NCBI GenBank assembly: GCA_947458575.1
Contig: CANHBE010000078.1
Span: 1-10,418 of the forward strand
DNA from: Flavobacteriaceae bacterium
Lineage (GTDB): Bacteria > Bacteroidota > Bacteroidia > Flavobacteriales > Flavobacteriaceae
DNA: 10,418 nt
Direction: 5' to 3'
Part shown: in pieces, positions 7,371 to 10,418 of the stretch
How positions within the stretch are numbered: the stretch's first letter is position 1
Layout: the number at the start of each line of letters is the position of its first letter
The notes under the pieces: generated by a model
What the model was told of the DNA's origin: nothing
The model's database searches: none
The model's input: only the letters and a program-made list of their open reading frames with translations
Made by a program: the position numbers and the translations under genes

Positions 7371-8138
7371 CTAATTGCTGTTTTTCTTAATAATTTCTTG
7401 AGCTAAGTGAAGGTAATTCGTTGCGCCTTTGCTCGTTGCATCGTAATTGATGATGCTTTCCCCGTAGCTCGGTGCTTCACTTAGTTTGACATTTCTTTGG
7501 ATAATGGTATTAAAAACCATATCGTTAAAATGTTTCTGAACTTCCTCAACCACCTGATTAGATAAACGCAATCTAGAATCATACATCGTCAAAAGAAGTC
7601 CTTCAATATCTAATGCGGCATTGTGTATTTTTTGAACACTTTTGATTGTGTTGAGTAGTTTTCCGAGTCCTTCCAAAGCATAATACTCGCATTGAATTGG
7701 AATAATGACCGAATCTGAAGCTGTCAAGGCATTCAATGTCAGTAATCCCAACGAAGGTGCACAATCAATCAAAATGTAATCATAGTCATCTTTAATCGGA
7801 GCCAAAGCCTGTTTGAGCATGTACTCTCTTTGGTCCTTGTCAACCAATTCGATTTCAATTGCCACCAAATCAATATGAGCAGGAATTACCCAAACATTTG
7901 GCGCATTACACTTGATAATAGCTTCTTGGGGTAAATTGCTGTGCTCCAACATCTGATAGGTTCCAACTGTGACACTTTCAATGTCGATGCCGAGACCTGA
8001 ACTGGCATTCGCCTGTGGATCTGCATCAATTAGCAAGACTTTCTTTTCCAAAACACCCAAAGAAGCAGCTAAATTTACAGTTGTTGTAGTTTTGCCAACG
8101 CCTCCTTTTTGATTGGCTATCGAGATGATTTTACCCAT
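7371..8138 (-). CDS. parA: Chromosome-partitioning ATPase ParA (Soj type)
   Basis: Deviant-Walker P-loop ATPase that forms DNA-bound ATP dimers and moves ParB-parS complexes. It is 255 residues, the small chromosomal type without an N-terminal DNA-binding extension, so it is probably not directly autoregulatory like plasmid P1 ParA. Motifs are KGGVGKTT (11-18, with the signature lysine K11), DADPQAN (38-44), Walker B region YILIDCAPSLG (121-131), and RNVKLSEAPSYG (215-226). It is the first gene of the minus-strand series parA-parB-DUF5683-dapB-lepB-wbqC. A Bacteroidota-type promoter lies 25-54 nt upstream of the start. The start MGKIISIANQKGG is standard and no upstream alternative looks better. 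Confidence 0.97.
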   Translation of the reverse strand: MGKIISIANQKGGVGKTTTTVNLAASLGVLEKKVLLIDADPQANASSGLGIDIESVTVGTYQMLEHSNLPQEAIIKCNAPNVWVIPAHIDLVAIEIELVDKDQREYMLKQALAPIKDDYDYILIDCAPSLGLLTLNALTASDSVIIPIQCEYYALEGLGKLLNTIKSVQKIHNAALDIEGLLLTMYDSRLRLSNQVVEEVQKHFNDMVFNTIIQRNVKLSEAPSYGESIINYDATSKGATNYLHLAQEIIKKNSN

Positions 8139-8162
8139 TTATTTTTTTCAGATTTAGAGCCG

Positions 8163-8192
8163 TAAAATTACAATTAAATCTGGGTTTTTCAA
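8163..8192 (-). promoter_or_regulatory. Predicted Bacteroidota promoter for parA
   Basis: On the minus strand, TTG (8192-8190) is followed after exactly 19 nt by TAATTTTA (8170-8163). This matches the TTTG - 19 nt - TAnnTTTG consensus of the Bacteroidota housekeeping sigma factor, with one mismatch in the -7 box and CTTG at the -33 box. Transcription would begin near 8157-8159, leaving a leader of about 20 nt before the parA ATG. It is probably the main promoter for the parA-to-wbqC series. The position and spacing are seen; activity is inferred. Confidence 0.65.
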
Positions 8193-8202
8193 GGCTTATT
8201 TG

Positions 8203-8216
8203 TTAACAAAAGTTAA
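8203..8216. repeat. Small inverted repeat upstream of the parA promoter (possible operator)
   Basis: TTAAC-AAAA-GTTAA is a perfect 5-nt inverted repeat with a 4-nt spacer, starting 10 nt upstream of the predicted -33 box of parA. The position would suit an activator or repressor site. Such short AT-rich palindromes are common by chance in a genome of this composition, so the functional reading is weak. Confidence 0.35.
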
Positions 8217-8286
8217 TAATCGTAAGTCGATGTTTGCCAGTTGATAGTTGCGTTTTTTTAGGAGCTATTCCGGCTATTCACTCTAT

Positions 8287-8315
8287 CTTTTCCCGCTTGA
8301 AGGAAGCGGAAAAAG
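8287..8315. other. Left-arm hairpin of the palindromic element
   Basis: CCGCTT (8293-8298) pairs with AAGCGG (8304-8309) around the loop GAAGG. After one C/A mismatch the stem extends with CTTTT (8287-8291) against AAAAG (8311-8315). No U-run follows directly on either strand, so it is not a standard terminator. Its layout is copied in the right arm with a different GC stem, so the pairing, not the sequence, is kept. Confidence 0.7.
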
Positions 8316-8325
8316 GATGCCGTTC

Positions 8326-8395
8326 CTATCCGGGCTAGGACATAGATTCACAACAACGAGTCCTTGATAATTAGGGAATGTCATAGCCCAGATAG
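8326..8395. other. Central long stem of the palindromic element
   Basis: CTATCCGGGCTA (8326-8337) faces TAGCCCAGATAG (8384-8395) with a single C/A mismatch. On the minus strand this mismatch becomes a U-G wobble. One mismatch further in, GACAT (8339-8343) pairs with ATGTC (8378-8382). The 34-nt apex (8344-8377) is mostly unpaired in this fold, although GGAC (8338-8341) could alternatively pair with GTCC (8360-8363). The wobble slightly favours the minus strand as the RNA sense, if it is transcribed. Confidence 0.6.
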
Positions 8396-8406
8396 TAGTG
8401 AAAATC

Positions 8407-8433
8407 CTTTTGTGCCGTTGTACGGCAGAAAAG
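8407..8433. other. Right-arm hairpin of the palindromic element
   Basis: TGCCGT (8413-8418) pairs with ACGGCA (8422-8427) across the 3-nt loop TGT. After one G/G mismatch, CTTTT (8407-8411) pairs with AAAAG (8429-8433). The CTTTT / one mismatch / 6-bp GC-rich stem layout is the same as in the left arm, but the stem bases differ, which looks like compensatory change between the arms. Confidence 0.7.
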
Positions 8434-8500
8434 ATTGTAACGGATTGCTTCGCCAGTTCGGCTTACAGCCTCGGGTGATGGAAATAGCTCCCATAAAATT

Positions 8501-8514
8501 ATCAATTATCAATT
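8501..8514. repeat. Two tandem copies of ATCAATT
   Basis: ATCAATT occurs twice in a row directly beside the palindromic element. The second copy overlaps the stop codon of the dienoyl-CoA reductase-like gene (TGA on the minus strand at 8511-8509). It is an AT-rich microrepeat and may be slippage-prone. No function is assigned. Confidence 0.5.
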
Positions 8515-9390
8515 ATTTTTTTTAGCCTTAATCATCATCTCCAACATATCCCACATTTCTTCCGGAATCTGATCCAATAAATTAAATTGTCCGGCGCCTT
8601 TCAACCATTCACCACCATCAATAACTACGACTTCTCCATTGATATAGGCCGAAAAATCTGACACCAAATAGGCTGCTAGGTTGGCCAATTCTTGATGATC
8701 GCCGACACGTCCTAATGGGACTTTCTTCGCCATGTCGAACTTTTCTGCCAAATCGCCGGGCAGTAATCTATCCCAAGCGCCTTTGGTGGGAAATGGTCCG
8801 GGTGCTATCGCATTCGAACGAATACCATATTTGGCCCATTCTACCGCCAAACTTCTGGTCATAGCCAAAACGCCGGCTTTCGCAGTAGCGCTCGGTACCA
8901 CATAAGCAGAGCCGGTAAACGCATAAGTCGTCACGATGTTCAAAATGGTAGCAGACTGTTGTTTGCTTTCAATCCAGTGTTTTCCGAAAGCCAAAGTACA
9001 GTTTTTGGTTCCCTTCAAAACAATGTCAATCACGGTATCAAAGGCATTAGCAGACAGTCTTTCCGTGGGTGAAATAAAATTACCTGCCGCATTATTGAGT
9101 AATATATCTACTTTTCCGTAGGTCTTAAGGACTTCTTTCAACATCGACTCTACCTGGTCGTAATGCCGGACGTCGCAAGCAAGCGCAAGGCATTTCCCGG
9201 CGGTTTTTGCTTCGAGTTCATTTGCAGTTTTTTGCAATTTTTCTATGTCTCTTGAAGTAATGGCAACATGTGCTCCCAATTCCATAAAGTACTGTGTCAT
9301 GGCTTTACCAAGTCCGCTTCCGCCGCCAGTTATAACAATGACTTTCCCTTGTAAGGCATCGTCACGGAGCATTTTTGCTGAAAAATTCAT
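8509..9390 (-). CDS. SDR oxidoreductase, probable 2,4-dienoyl-CoA reductase
   Basis: A 293-residue short-chain dehydrogenase, probably NADPH-dependent, reducing 2,4-dienoyl-CoA during beta-oxidation of unsaturated fatty acids in the cytoplasm. The nucleotide-binding motif is TGGGSGLG (21-28); D73 follows the usual CDV pattern, and NNAAG is at 99-103. The stretch NNAAGNFISPTERLSANAF is nearly the mitochondrial DECR1 signature. The normal YxxxK is missing: four residues before K171 is S167. Instead Y156 lies 15 residues before K171, the same spacing as the Tyr199/Lys214 pair I recall for human DECR1, with Ser210 matching S167. The C-terminal segment GAGQFNLLDQIPEEMWDMLE also follows that family. 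The gene follows the aminotransferase gene after 110 nt and may have its own promoter. SDR membership is certain; the substrate is inferred. Confidence 0.9.
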   Translation of the reverse strand: MNFSAKMLRDDALQGKVIVITGGGSGLGKAMTQYFMELGAHVAITSRDIEKLQKTANELEAKTAGKCLALACDVRHYDQVESMLKEVLKTYGKVDILLNNAAGNFISPTERLSANAFDTVIDIVLKGTKNCTLAFGKHWIESKQQSATILNIVTTYAFTGSAYVVPSATAKAGVLAMTRSLAVEWAKYGIRSNAIAPGPFPTKGAWDRLLPGDLAEKFDMAKKVPLGRVGDHQELANLAAYLVSDFSAYINGEVVVIDGGEWLKGAGQFNLLDQIPEEMWDMLEMMIKAKKNN

Positions 9391-9409
9391 AGTTGTCTAT
9401 TTTGGTGCA

Positions 9410-9437
9410 TAAAAGTAGCGAAAAATTCGAGTATCAA
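9410..9437 (-). promoter_or_regulatory. Possible Bacteroidota promoter for the dienoyl-CoA reductase-like gene
   Basis: On the minus strand, TTG (9437-9435) is followed after 17 nt by TACTTTTA (9417-9410), one base off the TAnnTTTG -7 consensus. The spacing is 2 nt shorter than the preferred 19; a TTTG slightly further upstream gives 22 nt. The start codon lies about 20 nt below the -7 box, similar to the parA arrangement. This is a moderate match in an AT-rich gap. Confidence 0.4.
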
Positions 9438-9500
9438 CTCAAAAGGAATAGGATGAAAACGATCTAATCATCAGATTTATGTTTGTCATACTTTCCAATT

Positions 9501-10418
9501 TCATAATTTGACCAACAATTCGGTAGCCTTGGCAAGTGTTTCGTGTTCCTTTGCAAAACAAAACCGGACGCAGTTCAGGTCGTTTCCGTTTGCAAAAAAA
9601 GGAGAAAGCGGGATGGTTGCGACTCCATAATCTTTCAGTAGCCGAGTCGAGAAGACAATATCATTTTCGTCAGAAATGGCTTGATAGGATGCGACTTGAA
9701 AATAGGTGCCTTCACAAGGCAAGAGCTCAAAACGAGAAGTCTGCATGAGATTCTTAAAATAGTCCCTTTTTTCTTTATAAAAACTACCAAGTGTACTTAC
9801 GTCAGTTTGCGCTAAATACTCGCTGAGTGCAACTTGTGCGACACTATTTACACTAAACACCAAAAATTGATGGACTTTCTTGATCTCTGATAGCAGGTGT
9901 TTCGGGGCAACCAAATAGCCAACTTTCCATCCGGTAATGTGAAAAGATTTTCCAAAAGAGGAAACCAAAACGCATTTGTCAATCAGTTTTGGGCGATGAT
10001 GCATGGAAATGTGTATGTTTTCAAAAGTAATATATTCATACACTTCATCAGAAAGCACGATTGCATCTTGATACGTCGACAACAAATATTCCAGTTGCAC
10101 AAAATCGTTCTCGGTCCAAATTCGTCCCGACGGATTATGCGGATTGTTTGTAATAATCAATCGGGTTTTGTGGGAAAATGCAGCTTCAATAGCTTCCCAA
10201 TTGGGGGTGAAATCAGCGTTTAAATTAACTCGAATAGGTTTTGCATTGCAGAGCAATACCGGCGTTTCATAGCAATCGTAACTCGGATCAAGGATGATAA
10301 CTTCATCGCCCGATTGCACAAGTGCCTGGATTGAAGCAAATATTCCTTCGGTTGCGCCGGCTGTAATTAATATTTCATCGCTTGTATCAACTTTTCTTCC
10401 ATAGGATTGCAAGGTTAA
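9501..10418 (-). CDS. PLP-dependent aminotransferase, methionine aminotransferase (YbdL)-like, N-terminus cut by window
   Basis: Fold-type I, class I/II aminotransferase. The frame stays open to the window edge: the reading just inside it is L-T-L-Q-S-Y-G with no proper start, so roughly 70-80 N-terminal residues are missing. Counted from the TTG at 10412, the cofactor-site motifs are TAGATEGIF (18-25), NNPHNPSG (89-96), SDEVYE (121-126, with D122 and Y125), and the Schiff-base lysine K155 in SSFGKSFHITGWKVGY. The last motif and the following KKVHQFLVFSVNSVAQ closely match the YbdL/methionine aminotransferase and kynurenine-oxoglutarate transaminase group, which prefers methionine and aromatic amino acids. 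It could serve methionine salvage or general amino-acid transamination; the sequence alone does not settle the substrate. The C-terminus (FCFAKEHETLAKATELL) is intact. Confidence 0.9.
   Translation of the reverse strand, partial: LTLQSYGRKVDTSDEILITAGATEGIFASIQALVQSGDEVIILDPSYDCYETPVLLCNAKPIRVNLNADFTPNWEAIEAAFSHKTRLIITNNPHNPSGRIWTENDFVQLEYLLSTYQDAIVLSDEVYEYITFENIHISMHHRPKLIDKCVLVSSFGKSFHITGWKVGYLVAPKHLLSEIKKVHQFLVFSVNSVAQVALSEYLAQTDVSTLGSFYKEKRDYFKNLMQTSRFELLPCEGTYFQVASYQAISDENDIVFSTRLLKDYGVATIPLSPFFANGNDLNCVRFCFAKEHETLAKATELLVKL

Larger units (their letters stand above)
8261..8491. repeat. 231-nt palindromic element with terminal inverted repeats and paired hairpins (MITE-like repeat or structured RNA)
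   Basis: The ends are perfect inverted 9-mers: GGAGCTATT at 8261-8269 and AATAGCTCC at 8483-8491. The match extends to 11 nt with one extra T on the right. The two arms resemble each other in inverted orientation. Each reads inward as terminal repeat, then ATCTTTT, a GC-rich hairpin, AAAAGGAT, then CTATCyGGGCTA. The right arm carries about 35 nt more next to its end, including GGCT-TAC-AGCC. The central arms pair as a long stem around an open loop. No coding frame of note is present, and there is no clear target-site duplication (flanks TTTA and CATA). I recall similar GGAGCTATT-bounded sequences as intergenic repeats in flavobacterial genomes, but could not check this. The element accounts for most of the 370-nt gap between parA and the next gene. 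Confidence 0.75.

Noticed and set aside
8261..8491. tRNA or riboswitch reading of the palindromic element
   Set aside because: No cloverleaf with T-loop GTTCRA and CCA-end geometry was found. The terminal repeats and mirrored arms do not resemble a known riboswitch aptamer, and the nearest downstream gene (parA) is not a usual riboswitch target.
8256..8496. Target-site duplication flanking the palindromic element
   Set aside because: The flanks (TTTA on the left, CATA on the right) share no convincing direct repeat, so transposition is not demonstrated by the local sequence.
7371..8508. Search for a parS site near parAB
   Set aside because: No TGTTTCACGTGAAACA-like or other CACGTG-centred 16-mer was seen here or elsewhere in the window. 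The TTAAC/GTTAA palindrome is too short and has the wrong core.
10410..10412. TTG as a true start of the aminotransferase
   Set aside because: The frame is open upstream to the window edge, and an N-terminal region of about 70-80 residues expected for the family is missing, so this is an internal codon.

Overview
The window looks like an AT-rich chromosomal segment from a member of the Bacteroidota, most likely a flavobacterium. Three things point there: the protein types (signal peptidase I with an extra N-terminal membrane domain, DUF5683, WbqC-like, rhomboid with a C-terminal DUF6576-like tail), promoters of the Bacteroidota form (TTG - about 19 nt - TAnnTTTG), and few ribosome-binding sites of the AGGAGG type. 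This assignment is inferred from recalled family sequences; no search was run.

Left third, plus strand (1-2945): the 3' end of mutL overlaps the first of two tandem rhomboid intramembrane protease genes. These are followed by a membrane-anchored endonuclease/exonuclease/phosphatase-family gene. The overlaps and short gaps suggest one operon.

Middle, minus strand (8138 down to 2935): parA, parB, a DUF5683 envelope protein, dapB (lysine/diaminopimelate synthesis), lepB (signal peptidase I) and a WbqC-like protein form a co-directional series. Gaps are 0-4 nt up to dapB, then 66 and 32 nt. A well-formed Bacteroidota promoter lies just upstream of parA. The last gene of this series and the last gene of the plus-strand operon converge and overlap by 11 nt. 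The cluster places chromosome segregation, cell-wall precursor synthesis and protein export in one likely transcription unit. No parS site was seen.

Between parA and the next gene is a 370-nt non-coding stretch. It holds the parA promoter, a small inverted repeat that could be an operator, and a 231-nt element (8261-8491). This element has 9-nt perfect terminal inverted repeats, two arms that resemble each other in inverted orientation, a CTTTT...AAAAG hairpin in each arm, and a long central stem. It is the most interesting non-coding feature here, either a dispersed palindromic repeat or a structured RNA.

Right end, minus strand (10418 down to 8509): a methionine-aminotransferase-like PLP enzyme, cut by the window edge, is followed by a short-chain dehydrogenase. 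The latter closely resembles 2,4-dienoyl-CoA reductases, including their unusual displaced catalytic tyrosine. No protein-coding mobile elements, CRISPR arrays, tRNA or rRNA genes were seen. The coding content is mostly core-genome housekeeping.
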